This document shows positions 15,752-23,668 of a stretch of 41,417 nt of DNA, piece after piece (position 1 is the stretch's first letter; each line of letters opens with the position of its first letter). The stretch covers positions 1-41,417 of the forward strand of contig RFSE01000035.1 in the NCBI GenBank assembly GCA_009924135.1, in the 5' to 3' direction. Under the pieces are notes generated by a model. It did not search any database. It was given only the letters and a program-made list of their open reading frames with translations, and was not told the origin of the DNA. The DNA is from Pseudomonadota bacterium. GTDB lineage: Bacteria; Verrucomicrobiota; Verrucomicrobiia; Limisphaerales; SXTU01. The translations under genes and the position numbers were made by a program.

Positions 15752-17464
15752 TCAGAACAGGAAATACCGTTGCGCCAGTGGCAACACCTTGGCGGGTTCG
15801 CAGGTGAGCAGTTCGCCGTCGGCGCGGACCTCGTAGGTCTCGGGGTCCACGGTGATCTTGGGCAGGGCGTCGTTCCACTTGAGATCTCGCTTGGTCACCT
15901 TGCGGCAGCCTTTCACGGCTTCGATGCGCTTGGTCAGGCCGTAGCCTTTCGCGACGCCTTTGGTCTTGCACAGTTTGCTCACAAACGCGATGGACGTGCC
16001 ACCCACCGCGCGACCGAACGCACCGAACATCGGGCGCATGAAAACCGGTTGTGGCGTCGGGATGCTCGCGTTCGGATCGCCCATCTGCGCCCACGCGATG
16101 ACGCCGCCCTTGATGACCATCTCGGGCTTCGCCCCGAAAAGCGACGGCTTCCACAGCACGAGGTCCGCGAGCTTGCCGACTTCGATGGAACCGATCATGT
16201 GCGCCATGCCGTGGGCGAGCGCGGGATTGATGGTGTACTTGGAAAGGTAGCGTTTGATGCGCAGGTTGTCGTTGCCACCGGTCTCACCGGGCAGCCGCCC
16301 GCGCTGCTGCTTCATCTTGTCGGCGGTCTGCCAGGTGCGCGTGATGACTTCGCCGATGCGACCCATCGCCTGCGAATCGCTGCTCATCATGCTGATGGCT
16401 CCGAGGTCGTGGAGAATGTCCTCCGCTGCGATGGTCTCGCCCCGGATGCGGCTCTCGGCGAAGGCCACGTCCTCCGGCAGGTTCGGGTCCAGGTGATGAC
16501 AGACCATGAGCATGTCGAGGTGCTCATCAATCGTGTTCACCGTGTAAGGCCGGGTGGGATTGGTGGAGCTGGGCAGGACGTTTGGCTCGCCGCAGATGCG
16601 GATGATGTCCGGTGCGTGCCCGCCGCCTGCACCCTCGCTGTGGTAGGTGTGAATCGTCCGGCCCTTAAACGCGGCAATGGTGCCCTCGACGAAGGTGGAT
16701 TCGTTCAACGTGTCCGTGTGAATCGTCACCTGCACGTCGTGCTCATCGGCGATACCGAGGCAACAGTCAATCGCGGCCGGGGTCGTACCCCAGTCCTCGT
16801 GAAGTTTGAGCCCGATCGCACCCGCCTTGATCTGGTCAGCGAGGCCGGCGGGCATAGCGGTATTACCTTTGCCCGTGAAACCAAAGTTGAGCGGCAGACT
16901 ATCGACGGCCCGGAGCATCGCCTCGAAGTAAAAAGGAGCGGGCGTGCAAGTCGTCGCGCAGGTGCCCACGGCCGGCCCAGTGCCGCCACCGACCATCGTG
17001 GTCAACCCGGCGGCGATGGCCTCGTGGGCCTGTTGGGGACAGATGAAGTGGATGTGCGTATCGAGCCCACCGGCGGTGAGAATGAGACCTTCGCCCGCGA
17101 TGACTTCGGTGGTGACGCCCACGACCATGCCCTTGGTCACGCCCGCCATCACGTCGGGATTACCCGCCTTGCCAATGCCCGCGATCAGCCCGGCCTTGAT
17201 GCCGATGTCGGCCTTGTAAATGCCGGTGTAGTCCACCACGAGCGCGTTGGTGATGACGCAGTCCAGTGCACCCGCCGCACCGACCCCAGCGGCCTGGCCC
17301 ATGCCTTCACGGATGACCTTGCCGCCGCCGAATTTGCATTCGTCGCCATAAACCGTGTGGTCGCGCTCGACTTCGAGCCAGAGCGATGTGTCACCGAGCC
17401 GGACCTTGTCGCCGGTGGTGGGGCCGAACATGTCGGCGTAGTGGGCGCGTTTCATGGTGTGCAT
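15752..17464 (-). CDS. ureC: Urease alpha subunit UreC
   Basis: This is the catalytic subunit of nickel urease, hydrolysing urea to ammonia and carbamate in the cytoplasm. All active-site residues are present at a constant +3 offset from Klebsiella numbering: H137 and H139 (THIHF), the carbamylated K220 (GLKLHEDWG), H249, H275, C322-H323 (MVCHHLDP, mobile flap) and D363 (SSDSQAMGR). At 570 residues it has the normal length for the family. The start may be the ATG at 17464 or the one at 17455 ([13 protein letters not shown]); both fit. It follows ureAB by 83 bases that are filled by a family B repeat and is followed by ureF after one base. The enzyme appears intact. Confidence 0.98.
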   Translation of the reverse strand: MHTMKRAHYADMFGPTTGDKVRLGDTSLWLEVERDHTVYGDECKFGGGKVIREGMGQAAGVGAAGALDCVITNALVVDYTGIYKADIGIKAGLIAGIGKAGNPDVMAGVTKGMVVGVTTEVIAGEGLILTAGGLDTHIHFICPQQAHEAIAAGLTTMVGGGTGPAVGTCATTCTPAPFYFEAMLRAVDSLPLNFGFTGKGNTAMPAGLADQIKAGAIGLKLHEDWGTTPAAIDCCLGIADEHDVQVTIHTDTLNESTFVEGTIAAFKGRTIHTYHSEGAGGGHAPDIIRICGEPNVLPSSTNPTRPYTVNTIDEHLDMLMVCHHLDPNLPEDVAFAESRIRGETIAAEDILHDLGAISMMSSDSQAMGRIGEVITRTWQTADKMKQQRGRLPGETGGNDNLRIKRYLSKYTINPALAHGMAHMIGSIEVGKLADLVLWKPSLFGAKPEMVIKGGVIAWAQMGDPNASIPTPQPVFMRPMFGAFGRAVGGTSIAFVSKLCKTKGVAKGYGLTKRIEAVKGCRKVTKRDLKWNDALPKITVDPETYEVRADGELLTCEPAKVLPLAQRYFLF

Positions 17465-17476
17465 GGTTTGGGGAAA

Positions 17477-17544
17477 GTATTCAGTAATCAGTGTTCAGTG
17501 TTCAGTCGCCGTCTGTCCGTGTCTGAACACTGGACACTGAATAC
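17477..17544. repeat. Family B repeat (TTCAGTGTTCAGT type) between ureAB and ureC
   Basis: A run of GTATTCAGTAATCAGTGTTC and variants is followed, after ~20 bases, by the complementary series CTGAACACTGGACACTGAAT AC, making an imperfect inverted repeat. It occupies nearly the whole 83-base space between ureAB and ureC. Relatives are at 20255-20340 and, in frame within a gene, 33847-33918. Confidence 0.85.
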
Positions 17545-17547
17545 TTT

Positions 17548-18336
17548 TCAGGAAGCGGCATGGGCAAACTTCAGGGCTTTCACGCGTTTCATCGCGGTCT
17601 TCTTCCCTTCGGCGGAGACTTTGCCGTTTGCAAGGTTGTTGCCGCCGCGGATGACCTGCTTCCCGGCGATGGCGACGAGTTTCACGGTCTTGGTCTCGCC
17701 CGGTTCGAAACGGACGGCGGTGCCAGCGGGAATGTCGAGGCGGAGGCCGTAGGCTTTCGCTCGGTCGAACTGGAGCGAGGCGTTGGTTTCGATGAAGTGG
17801 TAGTGACTGCCGACCTGGATGGGACGGTCGCCGAGATTCGTGACCGGCAGCTCGGCGGTGGCGCGACCGACGTTGAGTTGGATTTCGCCGTCCTTGATTT
17901 CGCAGGCTCCGGGAACATCCGAAGCCCCCTCTCCCCGGCCCTCTCCCCCAAGGGGCCGAGGGAGTGAGAAAATGGCCACGTCCGGCACCGGCAGGAAGCT
18001 GCCGTGAAGGGCGAGCGCAAGATTGCCGTGCTCGCTGGCAATCGGGTGGTGCACGGTGACGAGCTTGGAGCCGTCGGGAAAAGTGCCTTCTACCTGCACG
18101 TCGTAAATCATCTCCGGCACGCCGGGCATGACCTGGTTACGCCCGAGGAGCTGGCGGCCAAGGTTCATCAACTCCGCCACGCTCTTGCCGTCGCGGATGA
18201 ACTCCAGCAGCACGGTGGCGATGAGGGCGACGGCCTCGGGGTGGTTCAGACGCAAGCCGCGCGCGAGGCGCTTCTGTGCCAGCGAGCCGGCGGCGTGGAG
18301 GGTGAGTTTGTCGAGTTCGCGGGGGCTGAGGTGCAT
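17548..18336 (-). CDS. ureAB: Fused urease gamma-beta subunit (UreAB) with repeat-derived linker
   Basis: The 262-residue protein combines both small urease subunits. Residues 1-99 are UreA ([20 protein letters not shown], then [41 protein letters not shown]). Residues ~145-245 are UreB ([35 protein letters not shown], then [16 protein letters not shown]). Gamma-beta fusions are known, for example in Helicobacter UreA. The linker is unusual: residues ~124-139 ([16 protein letters not shown]) are the translation of a family A repeat at 17925-17968. The C-terminus carries an extra basic/Ala tail. It precedes ureC and follows ureD by 45 bases, so stoichiometric assembly with UreC is expected. 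Confidence 0.95.
   Translation of the reverse strand: MHLSPRELDKLTLHAAGSLAQKRLARGLRLNHPEAVALIATVLLEFIRDGKSVAELMNLGRQLLGRNQVMPGVPEMIYDVQVEGTFPDGSKLVTVHHPIASEHGNLALALHGSFLPVPDVAIFSLPRPLGGEGRGEGASDVPGACEIKDGEIQLNVGRATAELPVTNLGDRPIQVGSHYHFIETNASLQFDRAKAYGLRLDIPAGTAVRFEPGETKTVKLVAIAGKQVIRGGNNLANGKVSAEGKKTAMKRVKALKFAHAAS
17925..17968. repeat. Family A repeat inside ureAB
   Basis: The sequence ccccctctccccggccctct followed by cccccaaggggccgagggag matches the other family A copies and includes a ggccctctccccc-aaggggccgag hairpin-like core. It is inside the reading frame and encodes the linker between the UreA and UreB domains. Confidence 0.82.
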
Positions 18337-18381
18337 GGCGAAAGGGAGGAGATGGAAGTCAGAAGTTGGGAGCGAGGGTCA

Positions 18382-19287
18382 TCACCATTTGCGGGCGAAA
18401 GGGTCGTCGCCGAGGTGGGACGGGAGGAAGGCGAGGTGCGAGTGGAGTTCGCGGGCCACGTCTTCGAAGCGTTCTCCGGCGATGCGGAGCAACGCCCCAT
18501 CACCGAGGGCACTGGCGCTGACGACCAGCGGGGCGCGACGCTCGACCGGACGAGCCGCCAGGTCGGCGAGCAGTTGCTGCGCAGCAGAAGCCACCGGAGG
18601 ACCGAGGAGCAGCAGGAGCGCGAGGCAGTTGAACCGGCCGAGGCGCATCGGGGCATCCAGCGGGCCGTCAGCGGGGGAAAGGAGCAGCGAGTCGAGAAAC
18701 AGGCGGCGTGCAGGGCGAAGGTCGAGAGTCGAGGGTCGAAGGTCGAGGGTCGAGGGGTACGCAGGAGCTTCGGTGGCGAAGACTTCGATGCAGCTGGCGT
18801 AGGAGTTGAAGGCCCAGCGTTCGCCGCGCGCAACGCGCCCGGAGCAGCACCAGTCCAGCAACACCAGACCCGCCGTCGGGTGCAGGAAGATTTCCTGGCG
18901 CTGGCTGAAACTGGAATCCGCGAAGGACTGCACGGGATCGGGCGCGAGCACGAGCAGGCTGTCTTCACCAGCCTCGGCGTGAACCCGGTGCGAACAGGGG
19001 CGATGCGACGGGTTGCGGTAAATTTTGGTGGAAGCCTGGGTCCCGACGAAGCAGCGGGTGCCGGGACCGGCGTGAAGGTCGAGCCGGGTTTCATCCCCGG
19101 CCACCATGCCACCGCCGAAACTGCTGAGGTAAGCCCAAATGCTCTCCCCCCGCGACCGGGGCGTGAGCAGTTTCAGCGGCGAAGTGGCAAAAGCCGAGGT
19201 GACAGCGGACTTCCCGGCGATGCGCTCGCATTGCAAGCGGGCGTGGCCGGAACAACGAGTGGCCGGGTCATGAATCGCAGCGACCAT
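18382..19287 (-). CDS. ureD: Urease accessory protein UreD (UreH)
   Basis: UreD is the scaffold that binds apo-urease and the UreF-UreG complex. The 301-residue protein shows the family segments GHARLQCERIAGKSAVTSAF, SYLSSFGGGMVAGDETRLDL (here with AYLSS), and LHAGPGTRCFVGTQASTKIYR. The start ATG at 19287 is chosen because it shares one base with the stop of the preceding small gene (TGATG) and begins at family homology; an in-frame ORF extends 36 residues upstream but antisense-like in composition. Residues ~177-189 (PSTLDLRPSTLDLRP) are encoded by a short tandem repeat at 18721-18757 that is not part of the family. It lies 45 bases before ureAB. Confidence 0.92.
   Translation of the reverse strand: MVAAIHDPATRCSGHARLQCERIAGKSAVTSAFATSPLKLLTPRSRGESIWAYLSSFGGGMVAGDETRLDLHAGPGTRCFVGTQASTKIYRNPSHRPCSHRVHAEAGEDSLLVLAPDPVQSFADSSFSQRQEIFLHPTAGLVLLDWCCSGRVARGERWAFNSYASCIEVFATEAPAYPSTLDLRPSTLDLRPARRLFLDSLLLSPADGPLDAPMRLGRFNCLALLLLLGPPVASAAQQLLADLAARPVERRAPLVVSASALGDGALLRIAGERFEDVARELHSHLAFLPSHLGDDPFARKW
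18721..18757. repeat. Family C tandem repeat (GTCGAGGGTCGA type) inside ureD
   Basis: Five near-copies of a 7-8-base unit (gtcgaga, gtcgagg, gtcgaag, gtcgagg, gtcgaggg) stand in tandem and in frame within ureD. They add a Ser-Thr-Leu-Asp-Leu-Arg-Pro duplication to the protein. Confidence 0.8.
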
Positions 19288-19556
19288 CAGGCACGCAGTC
19301 CCCAGACCAGGCCAGCGACGGCCATGGCCAGCACGCCAACGCCCTGCAGCACCCGGCGCGGCAGGCGGTCCTGCACGGAGCGCGCCCCGAACCACAGCGC
19401 CGCACCCGCGAGGGCCAGCACCGCGAGATGGTCCGCACTGGTGAACAGGTGCCCGGCCGAGGCATCCAGCAAGTCATGGCCAGGATGGGCTTGAGCGGAG
19501 AGCGCGACGGCGAAGGTGGCGACGGACGCGAAGAGACGGGTGACAGGCTGGTTCAT
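19287..19556 (-). CDS. Small HupE/UreJ-like membrane protein
   Basis: The 89-residue protein has a signal peptide (ASVATFAVALSAQA) followed by HPGHDLLDASAGHLFTSADH, which resembles the His-rich start of HupE/UreJ nickel permease-like proteins. Two further hydrophobic helices follow (LAVLALAGAALWFGA and VLQGVGVLAMAVAGLVWGL). HupE/UreJ is normally about 190-200 residues with six helices, so this is a half-size version, either a divergent family or a shortened copy. It overlaps urtE by 4 bases (ATGA) and ureD by 1 base (TGATG), so it is embedded between transport and urease genes. A role in nickel supply is suggested by position and by the histidines. Confidence 0.75.
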   Translation of the reverse strand: MNQPVTRLFASVATFAVALSAQAHPGHDLLDASAGHLFTSADHLAVLALAGAALWFGARSVQDRLPRRVLQGVGVLAMAVAGLVWGLRA

Positions 19557-20248
19557 ACAGTCAGATGCAATTTGACGAGGTCGTCGTTGAGTTGTGCAAT
19601 TGGACCGGAGGCGACAATGGAGCCGCGATCCATGATGTAGAAGTTGTCCCCGACCGCGAGGCAGAAGTCCAGATATTGCTCAACCAGCAGGATGCTGATT
19701 TTTCCCTCCTTCTTGATCTTCACCAGGGTGTCGCCGATGAGGTCGATAATGTTGGGCTGGATGCCCTCGGTTGGCTCGTCGAGAATGAGCACCTTGGGAT
19801 CCGTCAGGAGCGCGCGGGCGATGGCGAGCTGCTGTTGCTGACCGCCGCTGAGCACGCCGCCCTTGCGCTGGAGAAACTCCTTCAAAATGGGGAACAGCTC
19901 GAGCACCCGGTCCACTTGGCCATTGGCCTTCGCGCCGTGGACGACCAGGCTGAGCTTCAAGTTCTCCCAGACCGTGAGGTGCGGAAAGATGTCGCGGCCC
20001 TGAGGGACATAGCCTACGCCGCTGCGGGCGCGTTCGTCCGGCCGGAACGTCGTAAGATCCTTGCCGTCGAGTTTCACGACCCCGGAATCGGTCTTCACCA
20101 AGCCGACGATGCTCTTGAGCGTGGTGGTTTTGCCGACGCCGTTGCGGCCCATGAGGCAGACAAGGCTGCGGGGCGGCACCTCGATGTTCACGCCGCGCAG
20201 GATGCGGGAGCCATCGTAGGAGACGTTGATGTCGGAGAGGGAGAGCAT
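19553..20248 (-). CDS. urtE: Urea ABC transporter ATPase UrtE
   Basis: The 231-residue ATPase is one of the two ATP-binding subunits of the high-affinity urea importer. It shows Walker A GRNGVGKTT, the LSGGQQQQLAIARAL signature, Walker B VLILDEPTEGIQPNII (the EGIQPxII extension is typical for UrtE), and GVGYVPQGRDIFPHLTVWEN. It is most similar in pattern to UrtE among LivF-like ATPases. It is preceded by urtD across a 103-base gap filled by a family B repeat and overlaps the HupE-like gene. Presence beside urease supports urea rather than branched-chain amino acids as substrate. Confidence 0.94.
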   Translation of the reverse strand: MLSLSDINVSYDGSRILRGVNIEVPPRSLVCLMGRNGVGKTTTLKSIVGLVKTDSGVVKLDGKDLTTFRPDERARSGVGYVPQGRDIFPHLTVWENLKLSLVVHGAKANGQVDRVLELFPILKEFLQRKGGVLSGGQQQQLAIARALLTDPKVLILDEPTEGIQPNIIDLIGDTLVKIKKEGKISILLVEQYLDFCLAVGDNFYIMDRGSIVASGPIAQLNDDLVKLHLTV

Positions 20249-20254
20249 GGGAAA

Positions 20255-20340
20255 GTGTTCAGTAATCAGTGTTCAGTGTTCAGATGGGCATGGGCGGTCG
20301 GGGTCACGACTGAATACTGAACACTGATCACTGAATACTG
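20255..20340. repeat. Family B repeat between urtD and urtE
   Basis: GTGTTCAGTAATCAGTGTTC AGTGTTCAG is followed, after ~27 bases, by the complementary CTGAATACTGAACACTGATC ACTGAATAC series. Near-identical wording to 17477-17544 is seen. It occupies most of the 103-base intergenic gap. Confidence 0.88.
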
Positions 20341-20351
20341 GTTCATCGGGT

Positions 20352-21113
20352 TCACGCCTTCTTCTTTCTGCCGAGGTAAACCTCGATCACGCGCTCGTCG
20401 TTCTGCACCTGGTCCACGGTGCCTTCACAAAGCACGTGGCCCTGATGCAGGACGGTGACCTTGCGGGCGATCTGGCGGACGAAGGTCATGTCGTGCTCGA
20501 TCACCACGATGCTGTGCTTGCCTTCGAGGCTCATCAGCAACTCGCCGGTCTTGTGGGTCTCCTCGTCGGTCATGCCGGCGGCGGGTTCGTCCACGAGCAG
20601 GAGCTTCGGGTTTTGGGCGAGCAACATGCCGATCTCGAGCCATTGCTTCTGACCGTGCGAGAGGAGGCCGGCCTTCGTGTCCGCCTTGTCCACGAGGCCG
20701 ATGGTCTTCATAACCTCGTGAATGCGGTCGCGCTGCTCGGAGGAGATGCGTGAGAAGAGGCAGGACCAGAGACTGCGGCTGCCTTCGAGTGAGAGCCAGA
20801 TGTTCTCGAAGACCGTGCTGTCCACATAGACGGACGGCGTCTGGAACTTGCGCCCGATGCCGAGCCGGTTGATCTCGTATTCGTTCAGCTCGGTGAGGTC
20901 GGTGTCCTTGCCGAACTCGACCTTGCCCACGTCCGGGGCGGTGCGTCCGGTGATCAGGTCCAGCATGGTGCTCTTGCCGGCGCCATTCGGGCCGATGACC
21001 ACGCGGAGTTCGCCGGTGTCCATGTAGAAGTTCAGGTCGTTGATGGCCTTGAAGCCGTCGAACGACTTGGTGACGCCTTCGAGCGTAAGGATGAATTCTT
21101 TGTGGGCGCTCAC
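20352..21113 (-). CDS. urtD: Urea ABC transporter ATPase UrtD
   Basis: The 253-residue ATPase has Walker A GPNGAGKSTMLDLITG, a variant signature LLSHGQKQWLEIGM (typical for UrtD, where the usual LSGGQ is LSHGQKQWLEI), Walker B KLLLVDEPAAGMTDEET and the D-loop/H region VVIEHDMTFVRQIA. The middle contains RLGIGRKFQTPSVYVDSTVF, also UrtD-like. It starts 3 bases after urtC and is followed by the repeat-filled gap to urtE. It pairs with UrtE to energise the importer. Confidence 0.95.
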   Translation of the reverse strand: MSAHKEFILTLEGVTKSFDGFKAINDLNFYMDTGELRVVIGPNGAGKSTMLDLITGRTAPDVGKVEFGKDTDLTELNEYEINRLGIGRKFQTPSVYVDSTVFENIWLSLEGSRSLWSCLFSRISSEQRDRIHEVMKTIGLVDKADTKAGLLSHGQKQWLEIGMLLAQNPKLLLVDEPAAGMTDEETHKTGELLMSLEGKHSIVVIEHDMTFVRQIARKVTVLHQGHVLCEGTVDQVQNDERVIEVYLGRKKKA

Positions 21114-21116
21114 GGG

Positions 21117-22040
21117 TCAGGAAACTTTGGGCTTGGCGGGTTCGACGGGGACGGGTGCCGTCGTGGTTTCGTCCTTGGGCTTGCGGTTAAGACGGGCCTT
21201 CAATTCGCAGAATTGCTCAGGAATACCCACGATGCCCTTGGGCATGAACAACGTCACAAAAATGAAAAGGATGCCCAGGATGTAAGGCCACTGCTCGGCA
21301 AAGGCGTGCGTGGCATAGCTCTTGAGGGCGTTGATGCTGATCGCGCCCAGGATCGGGCCAATGAGACTCTGCCGGCCGCCCACCGCGCACCAGACGACTG
21401 CTTCGAGGGACTTGTCCGGGGCCATCTCGCTGGGGTTGATGATGCCGACCTGCGGCACAAAGAGCGCGCCGCCCAGGGCCGCAATGACGCCGGCGACCAC
21501 GAAGACAAACAGCTTGAAATGGGCGGTGGCATAGCCGCTGAAGAGCACGCGGTTTTCCGAGTCGCGAATGGCCCGCTGGATCAGCCCAAATTTCGTGGTG
21601 TTGAGCCAGCGGCAGAACAGGTACACGAGGAGAAGAAGAACCCCGGATGCAATGTAGAGCGTGCGCTTCGTGGCCGGGTTGTTCACGTCGAAGCCAAGGA
21701 TGAACTTGAAATCCGTCAGGCCGTTGTTGCCGCCGAACGTGAAGTCATTGCGGAAGAACATGAGCGTGGCCGCGTAAGTCAGCGCCTGGCTGAGGATCGA
21801 GAAATAGACGCCCTTGATGCGCGAGCGGAAGGCCAGCCAGCCGAAGATGTAGGCCACGACCGCCGGCACCAGCACGACCATCAGCGCCGCGAACCAGAAG
21901 TGCTTGAAGGGAATCCAATGCGGCGGCAGCCCACCGGTTTCAGGAAAGCGCTTCGGAAATTCGAGGAACACCATGAAGTCCGGGATGTCCGCCTTGTATT
22001 GTCTCCAACCCCAAACCGAAACCCCAATCCCCGTATCCAA
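21117..22040 (-). CDS. urtC: Urea ABC transporter permease UrtC, N-terminally truncated
   Basis: The 307-codon frame is clearly UrtC from about residue 18 on: [16 protein letters not shown], then [38 protein letters not shown] and [16 protein letters not shown]. Normal UrtC proteins are about 350-380 residues and begin with several membrane helices and a segment near LSLGHGAFFALGGY; those are missing. The first ~17 residues ([13 protein letters not shown]) are encoded by low-complexity DNA and the only start is a TTG at 22040 or an internal ATG at 21974. The expected urtB and urtA genes do not precede it. The gene is therefore probably broken at a rearrangement boundary near 22.01 kb and the importer incomplete, unless intact copies lie elsewhere. 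Confidence 0.88.
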   Translation of the reverse strand: MDTGIGVSVWGWRQYKADIPDFMVFLEFPKRFPETGGLPPHWIPFKHFWFAALMVVLVPAVVAYIFGWLAFRSRIKGVYFSILSQALTYAATLMFFRNDFTFGGNNGLTDFKFILGFDVNNPATKRTLYIASGVLLLLVYLFCRWLNTTKFGLIQRAIRDSENRVLFSGYATAHFKLFVFVVAGVIAALGGALFVPQVGIINPSEMAPDKSLEAVVWCAVGGRQSLIGPILGAISINALKSYATHAFAEQWPYILGILFIFVTLFMPKGIVGIPEQFCELKARLNRKPKDETTTAPVPVEPAKPKVS

Positions 22041-22081
22041 TGCCAGAGTGAGTCCGATCCTCTCCTGGCCGCTTACCCTTG

Positions 22082-22246
22082 ATGTTCAAATTCTACTCGA
22101 AGCTGGCGCAGAACCTTTTCCTCGTCATCCTGGCTGTCCTGCTCCTGCCCAAACTCCTTTCCGTACTGCCCTTTGTCCTGATTTTAATGGCTGCCCTGCT
22201 TCTCGTTGGTAAAAAGCGATGCTGTAGGCGTGGTGGTAGGCGTTGA
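22082..22246 (+). CDS. Short hydrophobic ORF at the rearrangement boundary
   Basis: A 54-codon ATG-TGA frame encodes a peptide with one long hydrophobic stretch ([20 protein letters not shown], then [12 protein letters not shown]) and a basic, Cys/Arg-rich tail ([11 protein letters not shown]). It resembles a single- or hairpin-spanning micro-membrane protein. No good ribosome-binding site is seen and the DNA is C/T-rich low complexity, so it may be a by-product of composition. It opposes urtC and lies immediately left of the degenerate repeat stretch. Confidence 0.3.
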   Translation: MFKFYSKLAQNLFLVILAVLLLPKLLSVLPFVLILMAALLLVGKKRCCRRGGRR

Positions 22247-22460
22247 GGTTAAGCTTTCTCTTGGTGCTTAACCCTTTCATTGGTGCTTAACCCTTTCATT
22301 GGTGCTAACCCTGACCCTTGGCCTGTTCCTTGACCTGTTCCTGGACCATGGCGGTTTAGGGACGAGGTTGAGGAGCAGGTTGAGGGTGGGGTTAATGCTT
22401 TCGATGATGCTGACGTTGACCCTTTTGCTTTACCTATCGGTTGTTGCCAAATGGCGAAAA
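22247..22460. repeat. Degenerate low-complexity repeat stretch (left side of the foreign segment)
   Basis: The stretch contains three near-copies of 'tggtgcttaaccctttcat' (around 22263-22303), then decaying GGTTGA/TTGACC-like hexamers such as cctgttccttgacctgttcc, gacgaggttgaggagcaggt and tgacgttgaccc. No gene is seen. A comparable low-complexity, inverted-sense stretch lies at 26526-26760. Confidence 0.6.
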
Positions 22461-22479
22461 TAATCCAAATTTAGGTCCC

Positions 22480-22677
22480 CTACATGCATTCCGCGCATAG
22501 CAATTTCGCCTGCCGGAGCATGGTCTTCACGGCTTCCTCCTGCAAGTCAGTCGGGCGGGTAGCCGGGCCATTTTCTTGTCCAACACCGGGGTCGTTTCTT
22601 TGACGTGGCCGTTTGATTCTCTTACCGATACAGCCCAAACGCAGCGAGACTTGAAAATCACGACCCTCACGGGCCAT
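22480..22677 (-). CDS. Small basic hypothetical ORF
   Basis: The 65-codon frame (MAREGRDFQVSLRLGCIGKR, tail RQAKLLCAECM) starts 11 bases inside the end of the preceding 331-residue gene and ends next to the low-complexity stretch. It is highly basic and has a C-terminal CAEC pair. It is not recognised; the overlap is the only positional support. Confidence 0.25.
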   Translation of the reverse strand: MAREGRDFQVSLRLGCIGKRIKRPRQRNDPGVGQENGPATRPTDLQEEAVKTMLRQAKLLCAECM

Positions 22678-23662
22678 TACCTGTCAACCGCTTCCGCCGG
22701 ACTGCGTTCACGAAAATCGCGACTATCAGGCCCGTCAAAGCGAAGGCAAATACTCCCGTCCAGAATCTTGGCGAAGTCTCTGAAGGAGCCGGGGTGATGA
22801 GCTTGCTTTGTGTCGTTAGCCCTCCGCTGACGGCATCACTTAAATTAGGTACCTGTGCCGCTGTTCTCTTTGAAGTTGAAGGCCCACCGGCAAAGGCTGC
22901 TGACGGTCTGACCGGGTGGGGATTTGTTTTCCAAGGCGTTGGCAGTGGCAGCGTGATTCCCATTCGTTTGGGATTTGCCGGAATTGCGGCTGCGATTGCA
23001 ACGGTATTCTCTGGCGTCTGAACTCCGCCTGTTCCATCCGCAGTGGTTATCCGAAACATTGCGTTACCGCTCGTTACTTGGCTGCGTTCCCCAGTCTTCA
23101 GGCTCGCAACCCGCTTTGTTGCGTTTACATAGTAAGAATGCCCCGGCTTGAACTGAAGGACATTGGCAATGTTAATTGATTCGACTACGGCCATTCCCAC
23201 CCGGCACCATTCGGTTTTTCCACCGCTTCGGCCCGAAACCCGCTCGGCTTCTGCTACAGGACTGACTAAAACAGGTTCTCCGTTTGCGTCTATCACCGTC
23301 AGTTCGATGTCCATCCGAAGCCCGCTGGCGTAGAAATGAACCGTGGCCTGTGTCTGGTCCGAAACATTCCTAGTGACAAGCCACAATTTAAGTGTTTCCC
23401 CGAGGACGAACGTTTCTTTTTCAAGAGTGATACTCATGTCGAAACCGGCCGTTTCCAACCCCCAGTTTTCGATTCCTTTTGGCAAACCATCATGCCGGGC
23501 AAGCAGTTCGGTTGGGACCCAGCCTACCACCGGGTGGATGGAAACCGCTAGTGCGTCGGAACGTGTACTGCTAATCAGAACCATCGTAGTGATAAACACC
23601 AAACCAACTAAGACGCGCCTAAGCACGGCTGCTCCACTGGGTTGTCGCATTGCTAGAATCAT
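22667..23662 (-). CDS. Membrane-anchored surface protein, unknown function
   Basis: The 331-residue protein has an N-terminal signal or anchor (AAVLRRVLVGLVFITTMVLI), a ~200-residue exported domain with beta-rich text (VLGETLKLWLVTRNVSDQTQ ATVHFYASGLRMD), a Pro/Thr/Ser-rich linker (PLPTPWKTNPHPVRPSAAFA) and a C-terminal helix with a basic stop-transfer tail (GVFAFALTGLIVAIFVNAVRRKRL). This is a type I membrane layout. The EKETFVLGETLKL segment resembles immunoglobulin-like domains that regulate or bind extracellularly, but no named family is recognised. It starts 6 bases after the stop of the upstream gene (AGGA just before the ATG), so the two form a unit. GC content is lower than in the flanking urease genes. 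Confidence 0.6.
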   Translation of the reverse strand: MILAMRQPSGAAVLRRVLVGLVFITTMVLISSTRSDALAVSIHPVVGWVPTELLARHDGLPKGIENWGLETAGFDMSITLEKETFVLGETLKLWLVTRNVSDQTQATVHFYASGLRMDIELTVIDANGEPVLVSPVAEAERVSGRSGGKTEWCRVGMAVVESINIANVLQFKPGHSYYVNATKRVASLKTGERSQVTSGNAMFRITTADGTGGVQTPENTVAIAAAIPANPKRMGITLPLPTPWKTNPHPVRPSAAFAGGPSTSKRTAAQVPNLSDAVSGGLTTQSKLITPAPSETSPRFWTGVFAFALTGLIVAIFVNAVRRKRLTGNGP

Positions 23663-23668
23663 TCCTAT

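Noticed and set aside
17477-17544. Considered as a CRISPR-like array because of repeated TTCAGTGTTCAGT
   Set aside because: Units are short, without spacers of regular length, arranged as an inverted repeat, and no cas genes are present.
15710-17752. Long plus-strand open frame (680 codons) opposite ureC
   Set aside because: High-GC antisense shadow of ureC and ureAB; the minus-strand product has every urease active-site residue and the opposite translation has no recognisable family.
18004-19494. Plus-strand open frame (496 codons) opposite ureD
   Set aside because: Shadow of ureD and its neighbours; UreD family segments on the other strand are clear.
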